A stretch of 64,000 bases of DNA from Verrucosispora sp. NA02020 (GTDB lineage Bacteria; Actinomycetota; Actinomycetes; Mycobacteriales; Micromonosporaceae), in the NCBI RefSeq assembly GCF_013364215.1, contig NZ_CP054923.1, positions 3,968,001-4,032,000 of the forward strand. The letters run 5' to 3'. Below the pieces are notes generated by a model, which did not search any database, was not told the origin of the DNA, and worked only from the letters and a program-made list of their open reading frames with translations. The position numbers were made by a program, and so were the translations under genes. Positions 9,721 to 19,424 of the stretch are shown piece by piece. The stretch's first letter is position 1. Each line of letters begins with the position of its first letter.

Positions 9721-9753
9721 ATTAGTTTGGCGCCGACGCGAGGAGGTGGGTCG

Positions 9754-10577
<824 letters not shown>

Positions 10578-10581
<4 letters not shown>

Positions 10582-11303
10582 GCGGGCCGGCGGCCCTGCT
10601 GAGCGTCGAGGCGCTGGCCGTCGGGTACGGCCCGGTGCCGGTGCTGCACGATGTGGACCTGCGGGTCGCCGCCGGCACCATCGCCGCCGTGCTCGGCGCC
10701 AACGGCGCCGGCAAGACCACTCTGCTGCGGGCCCTGTCCGGCGTGCTGCGTCCCACCGCCGGCACGGTCCGCTTCGCCGGTGAGGACCTGCGCGGCACCC
10801 GGGTCGAGCACCTGGTCCGGCGCGGCGTGGCGCACGTGCCGGAGGGGCGTGGCGTGATCGGCGAGTTGACGGTGGAGGAGAACCTGCGGCTGGGCGCGCT
10901 GTGGCGGGCGGACCGGGCGGACGCCGCCCGCGCCCTCGACGAGGTCTACCACCTCTTCGCGCCGCTGGCCCGGCGGCGACGCCACCTCGGCCACCAGCTC
11001 TCCGGCGGTGAACGGCAGATGCTGGCGCTCGGACGGGCCCTGGTGGCCCGACCCCGGCTCCTGCTGCTCGACGAACCGTCGCTCGGCCTGGCACCCCGGG
11101 TCGTGGCGCAGACCATGGCGCTGCTGCGGCGGCTCCGCGACGACACCGGGCTGACCGTGCTGCTGGTCGAGCAGAACGTCCGCAGCGCGCTCGCCGTCGC
11201 CGACCAGGGCATCGTGATGGCGCTCGGCCGGGTGGTGCTCACCGCCCCGGCGGACCGGCTCCGCGCCGACACCGACCTGCGCCACGCCTACCTCGGGTTC
11301 TGA
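10578..11303 (+). CDS. livF: Liv-type ABC importer, ATPase LivF
   Basis: Second ATPase of the importer, 241 aa, the usual length. It has Walker A GANGAGKTT, an intact signature LSGGERQ, Walker B LLLLDEPS and the LivF-typical HVPEGRGVIGELTVEENL segment. The start overlaps the livG stop (GTGA), indicating translational coupling. Because LivG has a degenerate signature, the pair may hydrolyse ATP asymmetrically. Confidence 0.92.
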
Positions 11304-11319
11304 CGCAGAAGGAGGATCG

Positions 11320-12198
11320 TTGGACCGCTTCCTCTTCCTCACCCTCGACGGCCTGTCCCGAGGGGCGGTCCACGCGGCGTTCGCCCTCGCCCTGGTGCTC
11401 ATCTGGCGGGCCGGTCGCATCGTCAACTTCGCCCAGGGGGCGATGGCCGTCGCCGCCGCGTACGTCGCGTACGCGGTGACCGCCGCCACCGGCTCGTACT
11501 GGGCGGGGTTCGTCGCCGCGCTGGTCGCCGGCGTGCTGCTCGGCGCACTCGTCGACGTGGCGGTGATGCGGCTGGTGGACCACCGGTCACCGCTCAACCC
11601 GGTGATCGTCGCGCTCGGGCTGGTGCTGCTGATCCAGGCCGTCCTCGGCATGATCCACGGCAACGAGTACCTGCCGGTCCAGGCACCGTTCAGCCGGACC
11701 GCGCTGACCGCCGGCGGGCTGGCCGTGCTCTCGCCGTACGACCTCTTCGTCCTCGCCACCGTCGGCGTGGTCGGCGCGACCCTGGTCTGGATCTTCACCC
11801 GGACGGCGGTCGGGTTGCGGATGCGCGCGGCGGCGTTCGCGCCCGAGGTCTCCCGGCTGCTCGGGGTCGACGTGGCCGGGATGCGGACCCTCGGTTGGGC
11901 GCTGGCCTCCGGTGTCGGTGCCCTGGCCGGGATGCTGGTCGTGCCGACCGAGTTGGGCCTGCACCCGCACGCGATGGACCTGGTCTTCGTCACCGCGTTC
12001 ACCGCGGCGGTGGTCGGCGGGCTGGACAGCCCGCCCGGCGCCGTCGTCGGCGGCCTCGGCGTGGGCCTGCTGCTCTCCTACGTCAGCGGGTACGCCGGTG
12101 GCGACCTCATTCCCCTCGCGGTGCTCGCCCTGCTGCTGGCGGTGATGCTGCTGCGACCCGGTGGCCTGTTCGCCCCGGTGAACGCGAGGCGGGTGTGA
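11320..12198 (+). CDS. livH: Liv-type ABC importer, permease LivH
   Basis: Inner-membrane permease of 292 aa with about eight hydrophobic helices and the family signatures GRIVNFAQGAMA near the N terminus and FTAAVVGGLDSPPGAVVGG near the C terminus. The start is TTG at 11320, preceded by an excellent AGGAGGA ribosome site; no nearby ATG or GTG fits. It overlaps livM by 4 nt (GTGA). It forms the translocation channel with LivM. Confidence 0.9.
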   Translation: MDRFLFLTLDGLSRGAVHAAFALALVLIWRAGRIVNFAQGAMAVAAAYVAYAVTAATGSYWAGFVAALVAGVLLGALVDVAVMRLVDHRSPLNPVIVALGLVLLIQAVLGMIHGNEYLPVQAPFSRTALTAGGLAVLSPYDLFVLATVGVVGATLVWIFTRTAVGLRMRAAAFAPEVSRLLGVDVAGMRTLGWALASGVGALAGMLVVPTELGLHPHAMDLVFVTAFTAAVVGGLDSPPGAVVGGLGVGLLLSYVSGYAGGDLIPLAVLALLLAVMLLRPGGLFAPVNARRV

Positions 12199-13319
12199 GC
12201 GCCACCCGGGTGGCGTCGCCGCCGCGTCCCGCCGTCGACCCGCCCGCCGGACCCCGCTCGGTGCCCACCCTGCTGCGACACCTCGCCGTCGCGCTCGTCG
12301 CCGCACTGGCGGTGCTGGTCCTCAGCTACCAGCTCGACCCGTTCCGCAACTTCCAACTCGCCACCGTGGCCGCCTACGTCTGCGCGACCGCCGGTCTGAC
12401 CGTCCTGACCGGACTGTGCGGGCAACTCTCCCTGGGGCACGGGGCGTTGATGGCCGTCGGCGCCTACACCGTCGCGCTGTGCCAGCACGCCCTCGTCGAC
12501 CGGGGCCTCACCTCCGGTGCCCTGCTGCCGGTGTCGCTGGGTGTGGCGGTGCTGGTCACCGTGCTCGTCGGAGCGGTCGTCGGGGTGGCCGCCGCCCGGT
12601 TGCGCGGCCCGTACCTGGCCGGGCTCACCCTGGCCGTCGCGGTGGTGGTGCCGGCCTCGGCGGTCACCTTCGACGGTCTCCTCAACGGGGAACAGGGCCT
12701 GACGGTGCCGACCGCCCCCGCCCCGGCGGCCCTGGGCTCCGCCTTCCCCTACGAACGGTGGCAGCTGTGGCTGGCCGCCCCGGCGGCACTGCTCTGTCTG
12801 GTGCTGCTGGCGAACCTGGTCCGCAGCCGGTACGGCCGTGCCTTCCGGGCGGTACGCGACGACGAGGTGGCCGCCCGCCTCGCCGGCATCCACGTGGCGC
12901 GTACGCAGGTCGTGGCGTTCGTGGTCAGCGCCGCCGCCGCCGGTCTCGGCGGTGCCCTGCTGGCGGTGCTGGCGCAGAGCGTGTCGCCCGGCGCGTTCGG
13001 CCTGACCCTGTCGCTGTTCCTGGTGATGGCCGTGGTCATCGGCGGTCTCGGTCGCCTGGCCGGCGCGGTGTGGGGCGCCGTCGCGCTGGTCGCCCTGCCC
13101 GACCTCGCGCACTCGGTGACCGACCTGCTCACCCTCGCCCCGACGACCGCCCGACGGCTGGAGGGCAACCTGCCGTTGGCGATCTTCGGCAGCACGTTGA
13201 TCGTCGTCATGATCGCCGCGCCCGGTGGCGTGCAGGGCGCGCTGTCCCGCCTGGGCCGGGCGCTGCGGAAGCGACGGCCGACACACCCCACCCACCACCC
13301 CGCACCACCGGACCGATGA
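12195..13319 (+). CDS. livM: Liv-type ABC importer, permease LivM
   Basis: Second permease, 374 aa, with about ten hydrophobic helices. Hallmarks are LTGLCGQLSLGHGALMAVGAY, the EAA-like cytoplasmic segment SRYGRAFRAVRDDEVAARLAGI and AVVIGGLGRLAG. The GTG at 12195 overlaps the livH stop. The frame is open further upstream inside livH, but that part is not homologous. The hydrophilic tail is rich in Arg, His, Thr and Pro. The binding-protein gene follows 14 nt downstream. Confidence 0.9.
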   Translation: MSATRVASPPRPAVDPPAGPRSVPTLLRHLAVALVAALAVLVLSYQLDPFRNFQLATVAAYVCATAGLTVLTGLCGQLSLGHGALMAVGAYTVALCQHALVDRGLTSGALLPVSLGVAVLVTVLVGAVVGVAAARLRGPYLAGLTLAVAVVVPASAVTFDGLLNGEQGLTVPTAPAPAALGSAFPYERWQLWLAAPAALLCLVLLANLVRSRYGRAFRAVRDDEVAARLAGIHVARTQVVAFVVSAAAAGLGGALLAVLAQSVSPGAFGLTLSLFLVMAVVIGGLGRLAGAVWGAVALVALPDLAHSVTDLLTLAPTTARRLEGNLPLAIFGSTLIVVMIAAPGGVQGALSRLGRALRKRRPTHPTHHPAPPDR

Positions 13320-13333
13320 AAGGTCGGTGTCCC

Positions 13334-14605
13334 ATGCGATCCACGACCCGGCGCTCCCTCGCCACCGCCACCGCCGTCGTCCTGCTGGCCGGCTCCGTGG
13401 CCTGCGGCGGCGACGATCCCGCCGGCACCGTCCCCGGTGTCACCGACACGGAGATCGTCGTCGGCACCCACATGCCGCTCACCGGTCCGGCGTCGGCCGG
13501 CTACTCGAAGATCGCCCCCGCCACGAAGGCGTACTTCGACCACGTCAACGCCAACGGCGGCGTGCACGGCCGGAAGATCACCTACAAGGTCGTGGACGAC
13601 GGGTACAACCCGGCGAACACCCAGCAGGTGGTCCGGCAACTGGTGCTCCAGGACCGGGTCTTCGCGATCCTCAACGGCCTCGGGACGCCCACCCACACCG
13701 GCGTGCTCGACTTCCTGCACACCAACCGCGTCCCGGACCTCTTCGTCGCCTCCGGCAGCCGCAACTGGGACCAGCCCGACCGCTACCCGGGCACGTTCGG
13801 CTTCAACCCGGACTACACCGTCGAGGGCAAGATCCTCGCCCACCACGTCCGGACCACGCTGCCCGGCCGGAAGGTCTGCTTCCTCGGGCAGGACGACGAC
13901 TTCGGGCGGGACGCCCTGGTCGGGGTGGAGCAGGTGCTGGGTGCCGGTGCGATCGTGGCCCGCCAGACGTACGTCACCAGCAACACCAACGTGGCACCGC
14001 AGATCGGCGCGTTCAAGGCGGCCGGCTGCGAGGTCGTCATCCTGGCCACCGTGCCCGGCTTCACCGCGCTCTCCGTCGGCACGGCCGCCCGGTTGGGCTT
14101 CCGGCCGCAGTGGCTGGTCTCGAACGTCGGCGCCGACCAGCCGACCCTGGCCCGCCAGCTCGGCGACGCCGCCGGCCTGCTGGAGGGGATGGTCGGGCTC
14201 AACTACCTGCCGATGCCCACCGACACCGCCGACCCGTGGATCCAGCTCTTCAGCAGGGTGAACGCCGAGTACAACGGCGGCGCGGACCTCGACGGCAACG
14301 TCGTCTACGGCATGGCGGTGGGTTACCTCTTCGTGCAGGTGCTGCTGGCCGCCGGGCCCGAGCTCACCCGGGACGCGCTGCTGGCGGCCGTCGCCGAGGG
14401 CGGCTACCAGGGGCCGGGTGTGGCGCCGCTGCGGTTCTCCGCCACCGACCACTCCGGGTACGGCGGCGGCCGGTTGAGCCGGGTCGACGGGGGCGTGCAG
14501 CGCTACTTCGGCCCGACGTACCAGACCGACGAGGAGGACGGGCCGGTCGCGGAGTACACCGTGCCACCGGTGACGCCCCCGGCCGACGGGGTGCCGACGA
14601 TCTGA
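13334..14605 (+). CDS. livK: Liv-type substrate-binding lipoprotein
   Basis: Periplasmic-binding-fold (Peripla_BP_6) receptor of 423 aa, tethered by a lipid at Cys in LLAGSVACGG. Typical features are TEIVVGTHMPLTGPASAGYSKI and the NANGGVHGRKITYKVVDDGYNPANT block of the Leu/Ile/Val-binding family. The same family includes binding proteins for benzoate, coumarate and other aromatic acids, so the ligand is open. ATG 13334 is chosen because it begins the signal peptide (MRSTTRRSLATATAVV) and AAAGGT lies upstream. The frame is open far upstream, inside livM, without meaning. Confidence 0.88.
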   Translation: MRSTTRRSLATATAVVLLAGSVACGGDDPAGTVPGVTDTEIVVGTHMPLTGPASAGYSKIAPATKAYFDHVNANGGVHGRKITYKVVDDGYNPANTQQVVRQLVLQDRVFAILNGLGTPTHTGVLDFLHTNRVPDLFVASGSRNWDQPDRYPGTFGFNPDYTVEGKILAHHVRTTLPGRKVCFLGQDDDFGRDALVGVEQVLGAGAIVARQTYVTSNTNVAPQIGAFKAAGCEVVILATVPGFTALSVGTAARLGFRPQWLVSNVGADQPTLARQLGDAAGLLEGMVGLNYLPMPTDTADPWIQLFSRVNAEYNGGADLDGNVVYGMAVGYLFVQVLLAAGPELTRDALLAAVAEGGYQGPGVAPLRFSATDHSGYGGGRLSRVDGGVQRYFGPTYQTDEEDGPVAEYTVPPVTPPADGVPTI

Positions 14606-14725
14606 CCGCCGATACTCCGACCCGCCGGACACACGGCACGGCATATCGGGCGCAAACCCCCGCCGTGGCACGCGTCTAGACTCGGCTCGCACAACGGAAC
14701 GTGACGGTGGGGGAGGCGGGCGCGG

Positions 14726-15373
14726 ATGGGTGGGGCCGAGGCAGCGGGTCGGGCGGCGACACCGACGGCGGCCGAGGCGACAGGCCGCGTCGACGGACGG
14801 ACCGCCCGGGCCGAGCGCACCCGGGCGGCCATCGTGGAGGCGCATCTCGCCCTGATCTCCGAGGGTGACCTGCGCCCGACCGGTGAGCGCATCGCCGAGC
14901 GGGCCGGGATCTCGCTGCGGACCCTCTGGACCAACTTCAAGGACATGGAGACCCTGTTCGAGGCGAGTGGCCGGGAGCTGCTCCGCCAGCAGGACGCCGC
15001 CTGGCGGCCGATCTCGCCGACGTTGCCGCTGGCCAAGCGGGTGGACGCGTACTGTCGGCAGCGGGCCAGGCTGTTGCAGCTGATCGCACCGGCGGCACGG
15101 GCCGCCCAGATGCGCGAGCCCTTCTCCGCGCAACTCCGCCGCAACCGGCTCAAACACCTGGCCCGGGTGCGCGGCGAGGTCGAGGAGCTGTTCGCCGCCG
15201 AGTTGGCGCGCGCCGGTGCCGGTCGGGAGCAACTGGTCCTCGCGGTGGTGGCGGCGAGCACCTGGCCGGCCTGGTCGACGCTGCGCGACGGTCTCGGTCT
15301 CGGCGTGGACGCCGCCCGTGCCGTGCTGTCCCGCACGGTGGAGGCCCTGTTCAGGACCGTCGTCGAACCCTGA
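14726..15373 (+). CDS. TetR-family transcriptional regulator
   Basis: A 215-aa regulator. After a non-conserved 30-residue N-terminal stretch comes the TetR helix-turn-helix (RTRAAIVEAHLALI to ISLRTLWTNFKDMETLFEA, about residues 31-80). The C-terminal ligand domain is helical and not assignable. GGGGGAGG lies upstream of the ATG. Placement at the end of the liv cluster makes it the likely regulator of that operon through the operator at 9706-9720; this is inference. Confidence 0.85.
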   Translation: MGGAEAAGRAATPTAAEATGRVDGRTARAERTRAAIVEAHLALISEGDLRPTGERIAERAGISLRTLWTNFKDMETLFEASGRELLRQQDAAWRPISPTLPLAKRVDAYCRQRARLLQLIAPAARAAQMREPFSAQLRRNRLKHLARVRGEVEELFAAELARAGAGREQLVLAVVAASTWPAWSTLRDGLGLGVDAARAVLSRTVEALFRTVVEP

Positions 15374-15408
15374 CCCCCTTTCCAAGCCGCCCGACGTGGG
15401 TGAGACTC

Positions 15409-15427
15409 GATGCATGGTTAATGCATC
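15409..15427. promoter_or_regulatory. Perfect inverted repeat across the LuxR start codon
   Basis: gatgcat-ggtta-atgcatc has 7-bp perfect arms and a 5-nt spacer and includes the ATG at 15414. It could be an operator or an RNA hairpin that hides the start codon. Function is not known. Confidence 0.45.
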
Positions 15428-18233
15428 ACGAGTGCAAATAACCTTCATCTGCGGACGGCAGCACGAGTGCCGACAGATCCAGGACCTGCTCGCCACACCA
15501 CCGGGGGCGGCGCTGCTGCTGCACGGTGAGCCCGGCGCCGGCCGCACCACCCTGCTGGCGTACGCCCACCGGCACGCCGACGGGCGGACGGTGCTCAGTG
15601 CGGCCGGGCTGGCCGACGAGGCGGAGCTGCCCTACGCGGGCCTGCAACGGCTGCTCGACCCGGTCCGTGACCACGCCGTCGACCTGCCCGAGCGGCAGCG
15701 TCGGGTGCTGCGCCGCGCGCTGACCGGGGACGGCTGCGGCGACGACGACCAGCTCGTCCTCACCATGGCCGTACTCGGACTCCTGGGCCGGGCCGCCCGG
15801 GAGCGTCCGCTGCTGTGCACCATGGACGACCTGGACACCGGCGACGCGCCGACCGCCCGGATCCTGGCCTTCGTGGCCCGGCGGTTGCGGCACCTGCCGG
15901 TCACCCTGCTGCTCACCGCCGGTGACGGCAGCCGGGTGGCCGGGATACCCAGCCGCCGGCTGCCGCCGCTGGACGAGACCGCCAGCCGTGCGCTGCTCGC
16001 CGACCGGTGCCCCGGCCCGCCGCCGCCGGAGCCGGTGCTCGCCACGCTGGCCGCCGTCGGCGCGGGCAATCCGCAGGCCCTGGTGGACCTGGGCGACGCG
16101 CTCACCCCGGGCCAGTGGCTCGGACGGGAGCCGCTGCCGGGGGCGCCGCCCACGGACGGCAACCTCGGCCGCGCGTACCGGGCCATGCTGGACCGGCTGC
16201 CCGCCGACACCCGGCGCGTCCTGCTGCTGACCGCACTCGCCGCCGACATCGGCTCCGGCGTGCTGGCCCGTGCCGCCCGGGCCGCCGGCACCGCCGTCGA
16301 GGCGCTCGCTCCGGCCGAGGCGGCGGGGCTGGTGCGGACCGACCCGTACGGTGACGTCGCCTTCGCCCGGCCGCTCGCCCGCGCGATGGTCGAGGCCACC
16401 GCCTCGGCGGCCGACCGGCGGGCGGCGCACCTGCTGCTCGCCGCCGCGTGCGGCGCTCCCGGTCAGCGGCTGCGGCGCGTGCTGCACCGGGCCGCCGCCG
16501 CCGACGGCCCGGACCCGGCCCTCGCCGCCGACCTGGCGGCGGTCGCCATCGACGGCGGCTACTCGGTCGGCGCGGCGGCGGCGCTGGCCCGGGCGGCCGA
16601 GCTGACCGACGACCCGGCGCTGGCCGCCGAGCGGCGGGTCGCCGCCGCCCGGCACGCCTGGACGGTCGGGCGTACCGGTCAGGCCCGCGCCCTGCTGCGC
16701 GCGGTGCCGCCGCCCGGCGCACCGGAGGAGGCCGCCGGTGCGGGCGGGCCGAGCACGCCCCGGGACGTCGACCCCGGCGGCCGGGCCGCGCTGCTGCGCG
16801 GCGAGATGCGTCTGCGCTGCGGCGCGCCGTCCGCCGCGCTGCCCGTGCTGCTGGCCGCCGCCGACGCGCTGACCGGCACCGATCTCGCGGCGGCCCGGCT
16901 CGCGCTGCTGCGGGCCGGCGAGGCGGTGTGCTTCTCCGGGGAGCAGTACCGCTACGCCGAGGTGGCACGTCACCCGGCCGCGGCGCGTCACGACGCCGAC
17001 GGCCCGGAGGCGGAACTGTTGACCACGATGATCGCGGGGGTCGCCGCGACACTACGGGGCGAGCACACGCGCGGCGGCCCGCTGCTGCGCCGCGCGGTCG
17101 TCCTGGGCGGCCGGTCCACCGTCGCCCTCACCCCGACCGCGCTGACCGGTGCGGCCGTCGCCGGCCTGCTGGTGGCCGTGGACGCCGCCGCGCACCGGCT
17201 CGCCGACCGTGCGGTGGACCTGGCCCGGAACCGGGGCGAGGTGTGCCTGCTGCCGCGCGCCCTCGAACTGCGGGCGATGAGCGAGTACTGGTTGGGTCGG
17301 CACGACGCGGCGGCCCGTAGTTGCCGCGAGGGGTTGCTGCTGGCCCGCTCCGGTGACCAGCACGCCAGTGCCGAGGTGCACCTCGGTCTGCTCGCCGTGC
17401 TCGCCGCGGTCCGCGCCGACCGGGACACCGGGCTGCGGTACGTGGCCGAGATCGGGGACAGCGCCCCGGCGGGAAGCCGCCCGTACGCGCTGGCCCAGTG
17501 GGCGCTGTCCGTGCTCGACCTGGTCGACGGCAGGTACGCCGACGCCGCCGACCGGCTCACCGCGCTGGCCCGTCCGGGCACCGGCCGGGGTCAGGTCCTG
17601 GTGCAGGTGATGGCCACGCCACACCTGGTGGAGGCGGCCGTCGGCGCCGGTCGGCCCGCGCAGGCCCGGACCGCGCTGGCGGTCTTCGACCGCTGGGTCG
17701 GCAGCACGGCCAGCTCCTCGCGACGGGCGCTGTCCGCGCGGTGCCACGCACTGCTGGCGCCCCGGGGCAGCGCCGAGGCCGAGGAGCTGTTCCGGGCCGC
17801 CCTGCGACTGCACCCGGCCGACGTCGCCACCTTCGAGCGGGCCCGCACCGAGTTGTTGTTCGGGCGGGAGCTGCGGCGTCGCCGCCGTCCACGCGACGCC
17901 CGGGCGTACCTGCACCGCGCCCGGCAGGCGTTCGTGCTGCTCGCCGCGCACGCCTGGGCCGAGCAGGCGACGGCCGAGCTACGCGCGGCGGGGGAGTCGG
18001 TCGGGGTGCCGCAGCGTCCGGCCGAGCGGCTGCTCACCGGCCAGCAGCTCCGCATCGCGCGGTTGGTCGCCGAGGGTGCGACCAACCGGGAGATCGCCGG
18101 GCGGATGTTCCTGTCCACCCGCACCGTCGACCACCACCTGCGCAACGTGTTCCACCGGCTCGGCGTGCGGTCACGCACCGAGCTGACCCGGGCGCTGGAC
18201 GGCACACCGCCGCAATATTCAACCTATTCATGA
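15414..18233 (+). CDS. LAL-type LuxR transcriptional regulator (AAA ATPase + HTH)
   Basis: Large regulator of 939 aa. An N-terminal STAND/AAA ATPase begins with FICGRQHECRQIQDLL and the P-loop GEPGAGRTT. A long TPR-like helical middle leads to a C-terminal LuxR HTH (LLTGQQLRIARLVAEGATNREIAGRMFLSTRTVDHHL). The P-loop Lys is replaced by Arg (Arg44), while the Walker B-like LLCTMDDLD is kept, so ATP use may be altered. ATG 15414 is preferred because the ATPase fold starts right after it; the frame is open back to 15216 inside the TetR gene. A weak GGTGAG precedes it; GTG 15432 is the alternative. LAL proteins usually activate nearby catabolic or biosynthetic operons, here perhaps the importer at 18387. 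Confidence 0.88.
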   Translation: MVNASRVQITFICGRQHECRQIQDLLATPPGAALLLHGEPGAGRTTLLAYAHRHADGRTVLSAAGLADEAELPYAGLQRLLDPVRDHAVDLPERQRRVLRRALTGDGCGDDDQLVLTMAVLGLLGRAARERPLLCTMDDLDTGDAPTARILAFVARRLRHLPVTLLLTAGDGSRVAGIPSRRLPPLDETASRALLADRCPGPPPPEPVLATLAAVGAGNPQALVDLGDALTPGQWLGREPLPGAPPTDGNLGRAYRAMLDRLPADTRRVLLLTALAADIGSGVLARAARAAGTAVEALAPAEAAGLVRTDPYGDVAFARPLARAMVEATASAADRRAAHLLLAAACGAPGQRLRRVLHRAAAADGPDPALAADLAAVAIDGGYSVGAAAALARAAELTDDPALAAERRVAAARHAWTVGRTGQARALLRAVPPPGAPEEAAGAGGPSTPRDVDPGGRAALLRGEMRLRCGAPSAALPVLLAAADALTGTDLAAARLALLRAGEAVCFSGEQYRYAEVARHPAAARHDADGPEAELLTTMIAGVAATLRGEHTRGGPLLRRAVVLGGRSTVALTPTALTGAAVAGLLVAVDAAAHRLADRAVDLARNRGEVCLLPRALELRAMSEYWLGRHDAAARSCREGLLLARSGDQHASAEVHLGLLAVLAAVRADRDTGLRYVAEIGDSAPAGSRPYALAQWALSVLDLVDGRYADAADRLTALARPGTGRGQVLVQVMATPHLVEAAVGAGRPAQARTALAVFDRWVGSTASSSRRALSARCHALLAPRGSAEAEELFRAALRLHPADVATFERARTELLFGRELRRRRRPRDARAYLHRARQAFVLLAAHAWAEQATAELRAAGESVGVPQRPAERLLTGQQLRIARLVAEGATNREIAGRMFLSTRTVDHHLRNVFHRLGVRSRTELTRALDGTPPQYSTYS

Positions 18234-18386
18234 CGGGCGTCAGAAATTATTGACATCTGGTGCTCGGGTGACTGACCATGGCCACCACGGCAGGGTGACC
18301 CCACTCACACCCGAACGCGTCCGCACCCCCGAGGCATCCGCCGTGTCGACGCACCCCACCACCCCCGCCCAGGAAGGGCCCCGTCC

Positions 18387-19358
18387 ATGAAGAAGGTCAT
18401 CACTTACGGGTTGGTCGCCGCCGTCGCGATCGCTCTCACCGCCTGTACCGACTCCGACGCGACCGGCTCCGAGCCGGCCGACGGCGACCTGCGCCAGGTG
18501 CGGGTCGCGGCGCTGCCCATCACCGAGACCGCCGCGTTGTGGGGCGGCATCAAGGCGGGCATCTTCGCCAAGCACGGGCTGGGGGTCGAGGTGCTCCCCG
18601 CGCAGGGCGGCGCCCAGGCGATCCCGGCGCTGATCAACGGTGACATCGAGTTCGCCATCGGCCAGCCGTTCGGTCCGTTCCGGGCCGACCTGCAGGACCT
18701 CGGCGTGGTGATGATCGGCAACTACGCGTCCTCGTACGCCGACGGCGACGACATCAATGCCGTCGTGGCGTCGGCGGCCTCGGGCATCACCCGGCCCGCC
18801 GAACTCGCCGGCAAGCGGGTGTCGGTGAACAGCCTGGGTGCGGCCGGTGACGTGACCATCATGGCCGCGGTGGAGAAGGACGGCGGTGACCCGTCCACGA
18901 TCAAGTTTGTCGAGGTCGCGTTCCCGGACACCCCGGCCCAGCTGGAGGCCGGCAACATCGACGCCGCCTGGGTGCCGGAGCCGTTCGTCACGCAGCTGCG
19001 CGGCCGGGGAGACACCTTCGTGGTCGCGCCCTACCAGTCGGTCGTCCCGGGGCTCGCCACCCTGACCACGATCACCACGAAGGAGCGGACCGAGTCCGAC
19101 GCCGAGCTGATCTCCGCCTTCTCGACGGCCATGAAGGAGACGCTCCAGTGGGCGCAGGACCCCGCCAACGAGGCGGACGTCCGGCAGGCCATCAAGGACA
19201 ACCTGCAGCTCCCCGAGCCGGTGGCGGACTCGGTGCGGCTCCCGGAGTTCGGCTGGGAGTTGGACCGGGAGAGCCTGACCACGCTCGCCACGCTCGCCGG
19301 GAAGTACCAGGTGCTCGACCGGCAGCCGAACCTCGACCGCCTCATCCAGCAGCAGTAG
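18387..19358 (+). CDS. TauA/NMT1-like ABC importer binding lipoprotein
   Basis: Solute receptor of 323 aa with a lipobox (ALTAC) after a short signal peptide. It shows the TauA/SsuA/NMT1 fold: VRVAALPITETAALWGGIKAGIFAKHGLGVEV, then GAQAIPALINGDIEFAIG, then GNIDAAWVPEPF. This family delivers sulfonates, thiamine precursors, riboflavin, nitrate and also phthalate-type aromatic acids; the ligand cannot be read. AGGAAGG precedes the ATG. A strong hairpin follows the stop codon, before the permease genes, and would give excess binding protein over membrane parts. Confidence 0.87.
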   Translation: MKKVITYGLVAAVAIALTACTDSDATGSEPADGDLRQVRVAALPITETAALWGGIKAGIFAKHGLGVEVLPAQGGAQAIPALINGDIEFAIGQPFGPFRADLQDLGVVMIGNYASSYADGDDINAVVASAASGITRPAELAGKRVSVNSLGAAGDVTIMAAVEKDGGDPSTIKFVEVAFPDTPAQLEAGNIDAAWVPEPFVTQLRGRGDTFVVAPYQSVVPGLATLTTITTKERTESDAELISAFSTAMKETLQWAQDPANEADVRQAIKDNLQLPEPVADSVRLPEFGWELDRESLTTLATLAGKYQVLDRQPNLDRLIQQQ

Positions 19359-19370
19359 CCCTCGCGGTCC

Positions 19371-19401
19371 CGCCCTTCCCGGTCACCGGCCGGGAAGGGC
19401 G
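19371..19401 (+). terminator. Intra-operon hairpin (partial terminator) after the binding-protein gene
   Basis: A 12-bp perfect stem (cgcccttcccgg with ccgggaagggcg) and a 7-nt loop lie between the binding-protein gene and the first permease, where a partial terminator or mRNA-stabilising structure would set subunit ratios. Confidence 0.65.
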
Positions 19402-19424
19402 TCGCCGCCGACCACGGGAGCGAC

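Noticed and set aside
15414..18233. LuxR LAL plus glycosyltransferase as part of an antibiotic gene cluster
   Set aside because: No polyketide, peptide or other core biosynthetic gene occurs in the window; the two genes are 22 kb apart.
18250..18278. Promoter with consensus TTGACA before the TauA-type binding-protein gene
   Set aside because: The -35 hexamer at 18250-18255 is perfect, but no TAnnnT element lies at suitable distance, so it is not called.
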